Shown: in pieces, positions 35,930 to 47,720 of the stretch
How the letters are laid out: the number at the start of each line of letters is the position of its first letter
Numbering within the stretch: the first letter of the stretch is position 1
NCBI GenBank assembly: GCA_007844125.1
Contig: CM017556.1
Coordinates: 73,959,635 to 74,023,634 of the forward strand
DNA: 64,000 nt
DNA from: Sinonovacula constricta
Taxonomy: Eukaryota > Mollusca > Bivalvia > Cardiida > Solecurtidae
Reading direction: 5' to 3'
Program-made: the position numbers and the translations under genes
Notes under the pieces: generated by a model
Told to the model about the DNA's origin: nothing
The model's database searches: none
The model's input: only the letters and a program-made list of their open reading frames with translations

Positions 35930-36670
35930 TAGTGTTTATAAGCAGGTACTTCTCGAAAGATGCTTTTGTATAATCAAATAGGCATATGTGTCGGCTACAC
36001 AAACCTATACTGAATACAGGGCTACAGTAAGGCAATAGCATCAAGTTCTTCCCCTACGATGCCTGATGATGATGGATTGTTTAAGTGAACAATGAACTTG
36101 TAGAACGCATATTTCTGTCTTAATTTGCAAGTAAAATGTCTGGGATCTAGAATAGAGCATCTAGGATAAACTTGTTACTGTTACAATGCTGAACAGTTTC
36201 CAACTTTCTTTGATCCGATATATGTTGAAAATCCTGATGATTATTCTAGAAATAACCAGTCATTAAACCGCTTGTTTACAGACAACAAGTTAAACATAAA
36301 ATAATTAATTGTCGCACCTATCATATTTAATGTTGCCAACTACGACATTGCTTTTCAAACTGTATTTCAAGCAGGCACGTAATAGGTATTGATTGACAAA
36401 AGTAATATTATAGGAAAGGATATTTTGTGAATATTCCGTAATAGATATAAATATATTTCTGTTGCCAAGGAATATCCAGGGGTTTCTAACTGAAGTGATA
36501 GACATGTTTTCAACTTCTCAGTCTAACTGGTTTTCCAGCATAAACATTAAGCTGTCTGTTTTTTACCGTGCAAACAATTTATTTAAAACATGCCTTACTA
36601 AGGTTTTATCGAAATGTATTGTCCATATTCTGACTGTGTAAGATAGTGTCGATAATCAACGTTTCCTTTA
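35930..36670 (+). repeat. Family D copy 1
   Basis: Shares with 49.0 and 62.5 kb, in order: GATGATG followed by a TTGTTT or TTTTTT phrase, ACTTGTAGAA, CTTAATTTGCAAGTAAAAT, GTTACTGTTAC or equivalent, and GAACAGTTTCCAACTTTCTTTGATC. The alignment with copy 2 continues in weaker form to about 36660. It is non-coding and diverged. Confidence 0.6.
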
Positions 36671-36692
36671 CATCATGTAAAATGGTTTACAT

Positions 36693-36991
36693 GCGTTTAT
36701 TAAGTAAAACGTGCAATTAACAAATTTTTCATCGTCTTATGAATATTGTTGTACTGTTCGACAAAAGTAACGCATAATTTGTAAGTATTTTAAAGCTAAC
36801 TTCCAAGAAAAAGTACATTTCATCTGAAGGCTTTACACCGAGCGTTTATTAAGCAAAACGTGAAATTAACAAATATTTCATCGTCTTATGAATATTGTTG
36901 TACTGTTCGACAAAAGTAACGCATAATATTTTAAGTATTCAAAGCTAACTTCCAAGAAAAAGTACATTTCATCTTAAGGATTTACACCGGG
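36693..36991. repeat. 149-bp tandem duplication, two copies
   Basis: GCGTTTATTAAG starts both copies (36693 and 36842). They share long identical stretches such as TCATCGTCTTATGAATATTG and GCTAACTTCCAAGAAAAAGT, differing by a few substitutions and small indels. The high identity indicates a recent event. Confidence 0.95.
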
Positions 36992-38214
36992 CCCATTAAA
37001 TTTTAAAGTACATGCTATTGTTAGTTCATTAGCTTTTTGATGCATTTTCTCCATAATTCTAATCAAAATACACAAACGTTGCAATTGGAGTGTTAATTGA
37101 ATTAAAGTTAAGGAGGAGAAGAATTCTGATTATCAGTGAAGCTATTGTGTTTATAAGCAAATCAATTTAGAAGCTCTTTAAAGCAATAAGGGAAACAAAT
37201 TAAATTACGTTTTTCAATCGATATGATAATTGCATGATGCTGATTTACTTTTGTCAAGTAATTTAATTAAGCTGCACTTGACGCTGCAGCTACTTGTTAT
37301 TTTGAGAAAACTCGGCGGAACGAGAGATAAGTTCGAAAGAATAATTTGAACAAGTACGGACGTCGACATTGTCTGCTGCTTGTTGCACTGAAATTTTGTC
37401 CCTTACTTTAGTAAACACCGTTTAAACGTCCTACAATTATAACAGCAATAGGCATATTATGACAATAATGTCATTAAACTCGCATTACCATCTTCGAAAC
37501 ACAACATTTTGATTTCGTTATGTTAATTTTAAAACCAATGTTTACATTTTGATATACGTTGTTTTGTGAAGTAGAGATAGTGCCTAAAATTCCGCAATTA
37601 ATAATTCCGAAGTATAGATTCTATTTGATCGTTTAACTTATCGGAACTAATTGGGCACAACTGCTATTTGTATTTAAGAAATATTAAATTCGGAAAGACA
37701 CATTTTTGTCCACATTAATGACAGTTCTCTAAGAAAAGAATTTTACTTGTATAGGCAGACACGCTTTATTCATTGCTGTGCAAAGTACTTCCTTGTTAGT
37801 TTCCAGTGTTAAATAGTTTTATGAAAAAGTTGATGTATCTGACAACATTTACGTATCATGCCATATTATGTGCAACATTTGGTGACATTAAACTGACTCT
37901 CATGCACGTTGACATGTTTCCGTTTCTGGCAAGGGTTTACAAACTAAACATGTAAACATATACAAGGCCGGAATTTCTAAGATGTCTGGCGATTAAATCA
38001 TAAAAAAGTTATTGTCATTTCAATATTGCCATGCTATATCACACATTTCCTTATTTGATCAAGTAAATAAAACTGGAATTCTGTCCAATATAACTAGCAT
38101 AACTCTATATCATATACCTGCAGCATTTCTTGATGCAATTATTGCTGACATAGCCTTCCAAACGTCTTCCGTTAGTCAGGATTGCCTGTATAAATATTGT
38201 AGCATTGGCATTTG
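36992..38214. other. Unassigned stretch
   Basis: AT-rich, nothing recognised. Confidence 0.4.
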
Positions 38215-38480
38215 ATGACAGGCATTCTGACCTAAGCACCATCAAGCGAGACTAGAATTTCAAAAGATACCATCGAGACATAGCTGTGCTGTACAATTTA
38301 TGGCCAGTCTTTAATCCTTAACGCCCTGCCACAATTCATTTCACTCCCAGACGGGACCTTAATGTCCGTAATCCGTAATCTCACACGAATATTGTAACTA
38401 CCAGCTGATTTGCCGGGCAAAATTGATAAAGCGTAATTCTGCCACAATTGTAACAACCGGCAAAGCTCGTGTAATCTAAC
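38215..38480 (+). repeat. Family B copy 1
   Basis: Shares with 55.89 and 59.92 kb, in order: TGACA..ATTCTGACC, a GCGAGACT segment with AATTTCAA, ATGGCCAGTCT, CACTCCCAGACGGGACC, and a tail with AGCTGATTTGCCGGGCAAAA. About 270 bp, not coding. This copy is the most diverged of the three. Confidence 0.75.
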
Positions 38481-39539
38481 GTCTTCAAATTACTTGAAAA
38501 TTGTTGACGTTTAAAGCCTACACAAGCAGTATTGTACACATGCATAAAACATGTACATAAGACAATCCCTTTTTAAAGCACAAAATGTTTTAAAATATTT
38601 AAAAAGAAGATTTTTGTTGCTGTTCGAAAATCGTAAAACCATTGTAACGGATGTACAAATGACATATACAGTCTTTTTAAGTGCACATGAAACAAATATC
38701 CAATTAAATTTGTTAACAAGTTATATAAGTACTTTACCGATCTTGTAACCTCAGCCATGCTAATATATTATAGATATTTGATGATGGTTAAAAACTTAAT
38801 ATTGAATCTTCTAGGACGATGTACTGTTTCTTGAGTTTCATCAACATGAACTATTTCTACTTCGCCATGCCAAATTATTGATTTACATATTGATTGATTC
38901 AGATAAAATTAATTTGTCATATGAGATTGGAATCAGTTAAATATATCTATACTTCGTTTAATTGCATTTTGTATGGCGTATTTAAGTGAAGCACAGTCGA
39001 TATTGTAACACAGGGTAGGAATATGCAATATACATAATTTTGATTTTCATGTCTTCTTCTTGCCAGTAATTCTCATACATTTGCCGTAAAACATGAATGT
39101 TACGGACATGTTATGATCACAATGATATATGCAACAATGATATATGCAAGAATGATATATGCATACGTTTTTTCCTAGTTTTTTTCCTAGTTTTGTTCAC
39201 TTAAAACGCTACGTGGTCTTAACATTATTGGGAAATTTACGGTCAAATGAACTGTTTGGGTATCACAAAGCATCCATAGAACTGGAAACAAGAAGTGAAT
39301 TCAAATTCCATCAGAAAAAAATTAATCCCGTCTATGTTTCGTTTCTGTGTCTTGTCACGTTTACATTTACTCGATATGTTTTGTCTAGTTGTAGTTCAGA
39401 TTTAAATATTTGTGGTAATTCTTATAGGACCTTCTCATATATATCCTATTTCATATTACTATGTGTTTTTCTGTATAAATATACTCTTACTGAGTCTACT
39501 AAAAATCAACATTTCCAGTAAGAAAGAAAACCTATAAAG
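38481..39539. other. Stretch with two small tandem repeats
   Basis: A 15-bp unit beginning AATGATATATGCAA occurs three times at 39121-39165. TTTTTTCCTAG then occurs twice at 39168-39190. The longest open frame in the window (39159-39521) starts inside this repeat and is not called. Confidence 0.6.
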
Positions 39540-39970
39540 AACCCCAAAATCACGGACTAAAGTATGCCGTTCTATAACTGCTGCGTATAAATATACGTTA
39601 ATAGCAGGACACACATATAAAATTAATTGCCCAATAAGCAATTATGCCTTTTCAGCCATCAAATATAGTTGTAATGTCTACATAAATAACTCGACAAATC
39701 GAGTAAACAAACTGTTCTAAATAGCTATAATGTCTCCATAAATTACTCGGCAAATCGAGTAAACAAATTGTTCGAAAAAGTCGTAATGTCTCCATAAGTT
39801 ACTCGACAAATCGAGTAATTCACATAGCATTCCATGAGCATAAACACAGTATCAGTACATGCTTAAATGAACACCATTGAGCAATCCTCGACAATAGTAG
39901 ATAAGTTGATGTATGCTAGCTTACAACTCGATTATTCTAGGAAATTAACCAGGATATGTTTACTACAATT
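39540..39970. repeat. Family G copy 1
   Basis: Aligns with 59100-59420. Shared phrases: TAATGTCTCCA, an ACAGTATCAGTACATGCTTAA / CAATCAGTGCATGCTTAA block, TGAACA, AGATAAG, and a right end AATTAACCAGGATATGTTTA / AATTAACCAGAATGTGTATTTA. Copy 1 holds the local triplication listed next. Confidence 0.65.
39672..39825. repeat. 56-bp tandem triplet carrying a TTACTCG/CGAGTAA hairpin
   Basis: Units start with TAATGTCT at 39672, 39728 and 39784. Each contains ACTCG, a six-base loop (ACAAAT or GCAAAT), then CGAGT. In units 2 and 3 the stem extends to 7 bp (TTACTCG with CGAGTAA). The related family-G copy at 59.2 kb has the TAATGTCTCCA phrase once, without the hairpin. Confidence 0.85.
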
Positions 39971-40828
39971 AAAGCAAACTGATACTTATTCATTTTTCCT
40001 TATGATCATTTCCTTTTGTACATAGGACTTGGATTTGGGTTTTCTTCGGGGACTGTTGACTCTATGTCTTTCGTTTTCAATCGAACATTCTTGCTTATTT
40101 TCAATACATAGATTCCTGAAGTGTAGATTGAATTCATTTGTTTTGTTTTTGTTGTTAGAATGAATTTCATCCCAAATGATTTTCACTTTGAATGTCTCTG
40201 CGAACAAAGGGGCCGATGACTTACTGCAAATCATTTACCTAGCTAGGACTCTATGAATGAAATCTAATTGCATTTTGGACGGTATAAATTAAATAACAGG
40301 TTAAGAACGAAGCATATGGTTCTCTTGTTAAGCATCTTTTCTTCATCTGTTTATGCAATGCGAATGACGGCAGAGTGTCAACATACGCCTTATGCATATT
40401 TCATGATCCAATTTCTGTATTAGGATTAGCTTTCCGCTTTGTTTTATAAGAATGTTTGATTTTTCAAAGTGGCTGGTTCGATGCAGTTCGACACGTACCA
40501 CAAAGGATGCCTATCATGTGATATGAAGTAATATAGACACAAAACATGACGGGGAACACCCAGGGTTATTGTCCGTTTCCTGATGTCCTTGAACCATCAG
40601 GATGCAATATATGACGCAGTAACACATTATCTAATGAACGATTTATATTCTTAGCTACTAAGATCATCAAAATATGAAAATTGCTACTCGATTCGAGTAA
40701 CATTTAGGATTTAAAGCTGACTCCCTGTATATTGCCCTCAGGATCTACGAGTGACGACAATATTACTGCTTTACAAAGAGTTTATTCGTGATTCTTGTTT
40801 CAGGTCTTAGGCTACGACGATTTGAATT
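39971..40828. other. Unassigned stretch containing a SINE B-box fragment
   Basis: The phrase GTGGCTGGTTCGATG with GTTCGACACG at 40469-40495 resembles the SINE at 58850-58875 (GTGGTTGGTTCGAGTCCCG then TTTGACACG), so a degraded member of that family is likely there. A near-palindrome TACTCGA, T, TCGAGTA lies at 40685-40699. Nothing else is recognised. Confidence 0.45.
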
Positions 40829-42201
40829 GCTACTCATATGGCGTGGCAGTGCTACTCTTATAGCTAGACAGTGCAACTCATATGGTTGGGCAGTGCTACT
40901 CTTATTGCTTGGACGTGCTACTCTTATAGCCAGACAGTGCTACTAATATAGCTTGGACGTACTACTCTTATAGCTAGACAGTGCTACTCTGATAGCTAGA
41001 CAGTGCTACTCATATAGCTGGAAAATGCTATTCTTATAGCTAGGACGTGCTACTCTTATAGCTGCAAACTGCTACTCTTATAGCCACGCAGTGCTACTCA
41101 TATAGCTAGACAGCGCTACTCATATAACTTGGCAGTGCTTCTCTTATAGCTGCTCAGTGCTTTTTTTAAAGCTGCTCAGTGCTACTCTTAAAGCTGGGAC
41201 GTGCTACTCTTATAGCTGGAAAGTGCTTCTTATATAGATGGGACGTGCTACTCTTATAGCTGGAAAGTGCTTCTCATATAGCTGGACAGTGCTACTCATA
41301 CAGTGCTACTCTTAAACCTGGGCAGTGCTTCTCATATAGCTGGGACGTGCTACTCTTATAGCTGGAAAGTGCTACTCTTAAACCTGGACAGTGCTACTCT
41401 TAAACCTGGACAGTGCTTCTCTTATAGCTGGGACGTGCTACTCTTATAGCTGGACAGTGCTACTCATATAGCTTGACAGTGCTACTATATAACTTGGCAG
41501 TGCTTCTCTTATAGCTGCTCAGTGCTTTTTGTAAAGCTGCTCAGTGCTACTCTTAAAGCTGGGCAGTGCTACTCATATAACTGGACAGTGCTTCTCATAT
41601 AGCTGGGACGTGCTACTCTTATAGCTGGAAAGTGCTACTCTTAAACCTGGACAGTGCTTCTCATATAGCTGGGACGTGCTACTCTTATACCTGGACAGTG
41701 CTACTCTTAAACCTGGACAGTGCTACTCATATAGCTGGACAGTGCTTCTCATGTAGCTGGTAAGTACTACTCCTATAGCTGGAAAGTGCTACTCATATAG
41801 CTGGACAGTGCTTCTCATGTAGCTGGGAAGTACTACTCCTATAGCTGGAAAGTGCTACTCTTATAGCTGGAAAGTGCTACTCTTATAGCTGGGAAGTGCT
41901 ACTCTTATAGCTGGACAGTGCTACTCATATAGCTGGACAGTGCTACTCATATAGCTGGGCAGTGCTACTCATATAGCTGGGAAGTGCTACTCTTATAGCT
42001 GGACAGTGCTACTCTTATAGCTGGATAGTGCTACTCATGGAGCTGGGCAGTGTAACTCTTATAGCTGGACAGTGCTTTACTAATGGAGCTGGGCAGTGAT
42101 ACTCTTATAGCTAGGACAGTGATACTCTAAGAGCTGGGCAGTGATACTCTTATAAGCTGGACAGTGATACTCTTAAAGCTGGGCAGTGATACTCTTAAAG
42201 C
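40829..42201. repeat. 22-bp minisatellite, about 62 diverged copies
   Basis: The unit is 22 bp, typified by GCTACTCTTATAGCTGGACA followed by GT. Common variants swap CTCATATAG, CTCTTAAACC, GGGACGTGC or GGAAAGTGC. Occasional units have one extra or fewer base, and the last dozen shift to GTGATACTC. A block with the unusual TGCTCAGTGCTTTTT unit appears at about 41120-41200 and again about 365 bp later, so a multi-unit segment was duplicated within the array. Stops occur in all frames; not coding. Confidence 0.97.
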
Positions 42202-42718
42202 TGAAGATATCTTCGCTTTCTTAAAGATAGTACTTTGCAAATGCAGATATATGTCCGGGTACAATGCATTGCCAATAGAGGGAGGTTTTCAGAACAAATT
42301 GCATGCCTCAAATCTAATCACGTGCACACCAGATGACCAACAGAGTGAAAACGTCGACAATTATATATTCGACGTAACATCAATATTAATAACTGACAAA
42401 GATAATTTTTCTCTCCTCATTAAACTACAGTACTTTTGCAACATGGCGCTGAGATAAGGTGCTCATCTAGCTATAGGTTTGACATTCAGCAAGATCACAT
42501 TTATGGATAAAACCACAAAACACAGTAATTAATAATTCAATTTACATAAAGTTTAAAATGTAGGAATTAAGGCAGTAAATGTCAGTATTATGGAAAGTAT
42601 TTGTTGACAGAATTATGTATGTATGCGCGATCGAATCTGTCAGATGCACACTATAGAAATTAAGAACCTGAGTTAAAATGTTCACGCATGTTGGATGATT
42701 TCAATGCTTGCGTTTCAA
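42202..42718. other. Spacer between two minisatellites
   Basis: A 97-codon frame starts in the last 22-bp units (42164) and runs into this spacer. It has no recognised motif. No repeat family is visible. Confidence 0.4.
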
Positions 42719-43455
42719 AACATACCAACAAAGAATAAATATTCGTTGACATACCAAGAATTATTATATATCGGCATACCAAGAATGAATATGCGTCGAC
42801 ATTCCAAGAATGAATATTCACTGACATACCAAGAATAACTATATATCGACATACCAAGAATGAATATGCGTCGACATACCAAGAATAAATATTCATTGAC
42901 ATAGCAAGAATGAATGTTCATTGACATACCAAGTATTAATGTTCATTGACATAGCAAGAATGAATACGCGTCGACATAACAAGAATTACTATTTATCGAC
43001 ATACCAAGAATAAATATTCATCGACATACCAAGAATTACTATTTATCGACATACCAAGAATTACTATTCATCGACATACCAAGAATTACTATTTATCGAC
43101 ATACCAAGAATTACTATTCATCGACATACGACATACCAAGAATTACTATTCATCGACATACCAAGAATTACTATATATCGACATACCAAGAATGAATATT
43201 TGTTGACATACCAAAATGTACTATATATCGACTAACCAAGAATGAATATTCATCGACATACCAAGAATTACTATATATCGACATACCAAGATTGAATATT
43301 TGTTGACATACCAAGAATGATGATCTGTCGATATCCCAAGAATGAATATGTGTCGACATACCAAGAATGAATATTTGTCGACATACCAAGAATAAGTATT
43401 TGTCGACATATCAAGAAAGAATATTTGTCGACATACCAAGAATTAATATGCATTA
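42719..43455. repeat. 25-bp minisatellite, about 29 copies
   Basis: The unit contains GACATACCAAGAAT followed by a variable part: GAATATGCGTC, GAATATTCATC, TACTATTTATC or TACTATATATC. Two variant classes (GAATATN and TACTATN) alternate in places. Minus-strand open frames over the array read Ser-Trp-Tyr-Val-Asp and related cycles, because three 25-bp units equal 25 codons; they are products of the periodicity. A partial duplication GACATACGACATACC lies at about 43123-43137. Confidence 0.97.
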
Positions 43456-43624
43456 TATAACAGCGATTATGATTTTTTGTTCATGCTTTAATTCTTATTT
43501 GTTGCTGATCAATCATTAGATTTTTATTAATTATATTTAGTTTAAAATCATTTTATCTTTTATTCTCCTTTTAGAATGGTAGATAATTGTTGATAATATT
43601 GATATATTTTTACCTGAATCACAC

Positions 43625-44830
43625 TTTTCGACCAAGAAAGCAGACGTAATGAAGATATATCGCAGGGACCTTTTCGTGAGCTGTTGCAGTTCGTTTACCA
43701 GCTCCGAGCTTTATCAATGGGAAATTTATCTCCCCATGGATCTAAATCTCACAACAAAGGCCGATTCTATACACGTTGCTTTGAAGTATTACTTTCAATA
43801 AATCTTATTAACCCAGTATTTATATGCTAATGAAGAAAAACACATACTTCGCTTAAAAAGCCATTAATTGAAGAAATGTCGGTCTGGTTTACATTGTTTA
43901 AAAGTGCCTGAAAGTTTTGAACACCTTGCATTAACACCTTGTAAATACACCTTGTCTGGTGAAAATATCAGCGCATATGCATACTTTTGGAATTAATTTC
44001 TTTTAAGATATTTCTAAACAAATGACATTTTGTTATCTTTAATAAGCTTTCGCTTTCTTAAATAGGGCTGTTGGTGTAAAGTATGCTCTGTACACAACTT
44101 GTATGCAGCATACATCCACGATGAACACTTTACTTGTCAGATCATAAACTGTGACAGACTTACTTTCGTGAATGATTTATGTTCTATCACCATACTGACG
44201 CATATACTAGCACCCTGTAGTGATGTTTATATCAGGCGTACTTTCGAAAATTGAAAACTGTCGACTATAGCGTTCCATAATTACTTCTGTTTAATAGAGT
44301 CAGACATCGAACAGGAGCAACAACGAAAACTCTCTATGATTCGCTGATAAAACATTCTCACATTTCAGAAACTAATTTTATGTGGTTTGAATAGGCAGTT
44401 TTAGCGAAGTTGATTAATAAGAAAATAAGAAAAGGTCGTATGAGAATTATCAGAGGTTATAAAATTAAAACTTTATTTTTACTACTCACTGACCATGGCT
44501 CTTATAGCTAGTTTGTCTCGATTTTACAATAATCTTTGAAGTCACTCCTAATAAAACAGCTAAAGTTTCATAGAACATGTTTTCTTCAATGTCTCTTTCT
44601 TAAGACGGTTGGTACCAAGGAAAATAAAACAGTTTAACCATTCACCGAAATTTTAAGTGAATTGTTATCTTTAATCAAATATTTCATGATAGGTGTCAAG
44701 AGAGGTTTCGCATGGGGCTTGATAATGCAAGTGTTTCTGCATTTCACAGAAAGAATATATTAATACAAAATGGTCAATACTCATCAATTTAGATAATAAC
44801 ATTTAACTAAGTATACTTTACTGGTAATCA
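43625..44830 (+). repeat. Family C copy 3, most complete
   Basis: Begins ACCAAGAAAGCAGACGTAAT and continues GTTCGTTTACCAGCTCCGAG, CAATAAATCTTATTAACCC, ATATGCTAATGAAGA, TTTAAGATATTTCTAAACAA, ATGTTCTATCACCATACTGA, CACCCTGTAGTGATGTTTAT, TTGAAAACTGTCGACT, TTTGAATAGGCAG and CATTTCACAGAAAG with AAATGGTCAA. No long open frame persists. It is followed by family E, then the 69-bp array, then family A. Confidence 0.7.
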
Positions 44831-45659
44831 TTTTCAAGTGTGATTTTAAGGTAGATTCGGTTTATATTTCGTTGACACCAAATGTGTTGATTAGTATAAT
44901 GCTGACTCTAAATGCGATAAGACACAAACACAAAAATCTATTGTTGTTAAACCAAATGCCAGTGGGCGAGAGCAAATGAGAGATGTAAGAAAAGTTCAAA
45001 GGACTCAGAGAAATCAGGTGGAAATAAAATATATACACAGCTGTGAACAGATTGTTTCAATGGCTTTATAAAAACTTCTCAAACATAAAACAATGGCCCC
45101 CTTGAGAATAATTGAAACACAAACCTTAGAAATACCAGCCTTATTTATTGCTTTTGTATTGTAATTAGACCAAACCCTGTTATAAATTAAAGATATTAAC
45201 TGCTTAAAGGTCTTAAATATGTCAACGCTAAATTACTATTTCGTACAGTATTTGGTCTGAGTACAATAATTAACACGTTGTTTTATAAATATCACAACAA
45301 TCATTCCTTATGCCACAATAAACACGAGGAAGGCACATAGCACATACATTAAACTAAGAGCCCATTAATGAAAGGAAACAAGGTTGACACTTACATTTAT
45401 TCCTGAATGACCCCATTTCAGTATATGAACTATTATTTATCATAACATCAATTAGAGAAGACGTATCTGCGTATAATTGGTGATGATAGTAGTGTTTAAA
45501 GGATAATTAGAACACGATACATTATTATCATAATATTAATGAAGACCTTTAAGCATACGCTGCAGATTAACTTTATTGTGCCCAAACTCATAACACAGAT
45601 AGAGCCTATCTTTCATATTGTAACTTTGTATAGAGGCACACCTAACAATAAATTGTTAT
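44831..45659. other. Unassigned stretch between families C and E
   Basis: Nothing recognised. It is the counterpart in position of 51001-51700 in the second block, which instead contains a SINE. Confidence 0.35.
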
Positions 45660-46260
45660 TGCTTTTAATGTAGGTGTTTACTGGAGAAAATATATTAAAT
45701 ACCTAACTGCAGAAATTATTTCTTCCTGCACGGTGATTTATTACCTAAAAACAAATCCAACATTTAAGTATTCCACGCGTTTGTCATAATGTTTATCCAG
45801 TTATCCGGATTGGTAGGAGAAAATAAATACGGAACACATTGCTAGGAAATTAATATTGCAAATAATTCTTCGAACGTTGAAGAATACAAATCCCTATAAA
45901 TACATTGTTTTGCATACTATAATCGAGTTATGTATTTTTGCACTATCACATTTTTGTTCATTTATTTCTGGCACTAAATCCTTAAGTTAAAAAAGTGAAA
46001 TGAAAACATCTGGTCCCGAGAAGTGAAACGAGTCGTCATTCTGCATATTTGCATTGTAAACGCCTATAGATGATCTCTATTTAACTCTGTTTATAGACAT
46101 ATTAATTTTGTTTTAAAAGAGGCGTACCGCTTCTCTATTGGCAACGTGCAATCCTTAAATCTGCTGCCGACAGGACAAGAGAGATCCAGAAAGTCCAGCC
46201 AGCCATTGATCTAACGTGGCGGTAACGTTCGAAATGAAACTGGTAAAATTAGATGATTAT
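45660..46260 (+). repeat. Family E copy 1
   Basis: Aligns with 51700-52310. The clearest block is GAGAAGTGAAACGA, ATTTGCATTG, then CGCCTATAGATGATC here versus AGAAGCAAAACGA, ATTTGCATTG, CCTCCATAGACGATCC there. Both continue with an A/T-rich segment ending AAGAG. An upstream phrase TATTCCACGCG..TTTGTCATAATGTTTATCCAG aligns more weakly with TATTCCAAATAG..GACGTTCTCCAG. Not coding. Confidence 0.5.
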
Positions 46261-46299
46261 CCTATTGCAATCAGAAAAAGTCATATACCGAGGTTCAGT

Positions 46300-46797
46300 T
46301 TACAACTCACTAAGAGAGAAGGCCAAGCAATATACTGTTTAAGAAACAATTCAAATATCAGGGAATAAATAACACTCAATAAGAGAGAGGACCTACCAAT
46401 ATACTGCTTAAGGATCAAATCAAATATCAAGGAATATATCGCACTCGATAAGAGAGAGGACTAGCAATGTACTGTTTAAGAAACAATTCAAATATCAGGG
46501 AATAAATAACACTCAATAAAAGAGAGGCCCTAGCAATATACTGTTTAAGGAACATTCAAATATCAGGGAATACATAACACTCAATAAAAGAGAGGCCCTA
46601 GCAATAAACTGTTTAAGAAACATTCAAATATCAGGGAATAAATAACACCCAATAAGAGAGAGGCCCTAGCAATATACTGTTTAAGGAACAAATTAAATAT
46701 CAAGAGCTATATCGCACTCAATAAGAGAGAGGACTAGCAATTTACTGTTTAAGGAACAAATTAAATACATGTATCAAGGGATATAAAACACTCACTA
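46300..46797. repeat. 69-bp minisatellite, about seven copies
   Basis: The phrase ACTCAATAAGAGAGAGG with AGCAATATACTGTTTAAG and AAATATCAGGGAAT repeats at 46304, 46374, 46443, 46511, 46579, 46647, 46716 and 46790. Spacing is 68-74 bp. It separates families E and A in the first block and is absent from the second. Confidence 0.95.
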
Positions 46798-47164
46798 ACG
46801 AGTATACAGTGCAGGCCTGGCTCTATGACGAACTTAAAAATCATTCTATTTTTCCCTTTAACGCAACTATTGTAACATGACTTCGTTTTGAGTAATGTAT
46901 CGAAATTAAATATTAGTAAGAATGGTCCATCGGTACGAATCCCATGACTGAAAATGCCATTCTATTAAGGACGGTCTGACTTTTGTATACAGAAAACAGT
47001 CAACACTTGATTTTTTTAGTGAATGAAAATGATGTAAGAATGTACATTAGTGGTCACTAGATAATGGGAGTGACCTGTGCAAAAAGATACATAGTATATT
47101 GTCTCCAGGAATGTAAAGGCACATACATAAATGAACTCATACACTATTTACTTAAACAAGTCCT

Positions 47165-47360
47165 CTATCCAATCGGCCGACTGACCATTCCAAGTTGATA
47201 ACTTCAAGCTATGAGTATTGTTGCGTGTATTTTCCTTTGATGGACATTTAACATTGGTTTCCCCAATTTCACTTATACACGAAAAGAATGCTACAGACAT
47301 TTACACTTCTTATCTGGTCATTGTGTTCTTGATTCAAAAATTTAATTTAATTTACATTCA
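47165..47360 (+). repeat. Family A tail module
   Basis: Starts GGCCGACTGACCATTCCAAG and continues CGTGTATTTTCCTTTGATGG, ACATTTAACATTGG, a CAATTTCA phrase and ATGCTACAGACATTTA. The same tail occurs at 52.98-53.13 and 63.30-63.38 kb downstream of a family-A arm. Here the arm is deleted. Confidence 0.7.
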
Positions 47361-47399
47361 AAACTTCTGTTCTTTAAATAAGATTAATACGTATCCCTA

Positions 47400-47720
47400 T
47401 CACAAATACCATGCGAACTTTATTAATAACTTCACTACTTTCTTTTAATGATGTCATAACTTATCTCTAAGAATACGTCGTCTTTTGGACAGTTTTGTTT
47501 CAAATAGATCTGTTTTCTTTTCATTGCTTTGAAAAAAAACTCAGGAAGTGCGAGGGTAGAGCTCTGTCAAGACGGTTTAAGCACGCCGGTCTCTTTTGTC
47601 AACTGACCGTTCCAAGGCGGTAACTGTCGGTTTTACTCTATTTGTTAAATGCATACCTTTGTCGTGTCAAATTTTGTCATAAGGTGCGATGCTTATGGGG
47701 TTTATCATATTTCCTTGAAT
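47400..47720 (+). repeat. Family A copy, plus strand
   Basis: Contains ATGTCATAACTTAT, CAAATAGATCTG, AGGAAGTGCGAGG, GGTTTAAGCACGCCGG and CTGACCGTTCCAAGGCGG, then a shortened arm with GTCGTGTCAAATTTTG. The arm is more diverged than in the 52-53 kb copies. Confidence 0.8.

Noticed and set aside
39159..39521. 120-codon open frame, the longest in the window
   Set aside because: It starts inside a small tandem repeat at a near-cognate start, is rich in Phe, Ser and Tyr as AT-rich non-coding DNA would give, and has no domain, splice border or homologous copy.
42660..43453. Five minus-strand frames of 60-80 codons
   Set aside because: They are periodic translations of the 25-bp minisatellite and overlap each other in different frames.
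40829..43455. CRISPR-like appearance of the 22-bp and 25-bp arrays
   Set aside because: Units are directly adjacent with no unique spacers, and there are no cas genes; the DNA looks eukaryotic.
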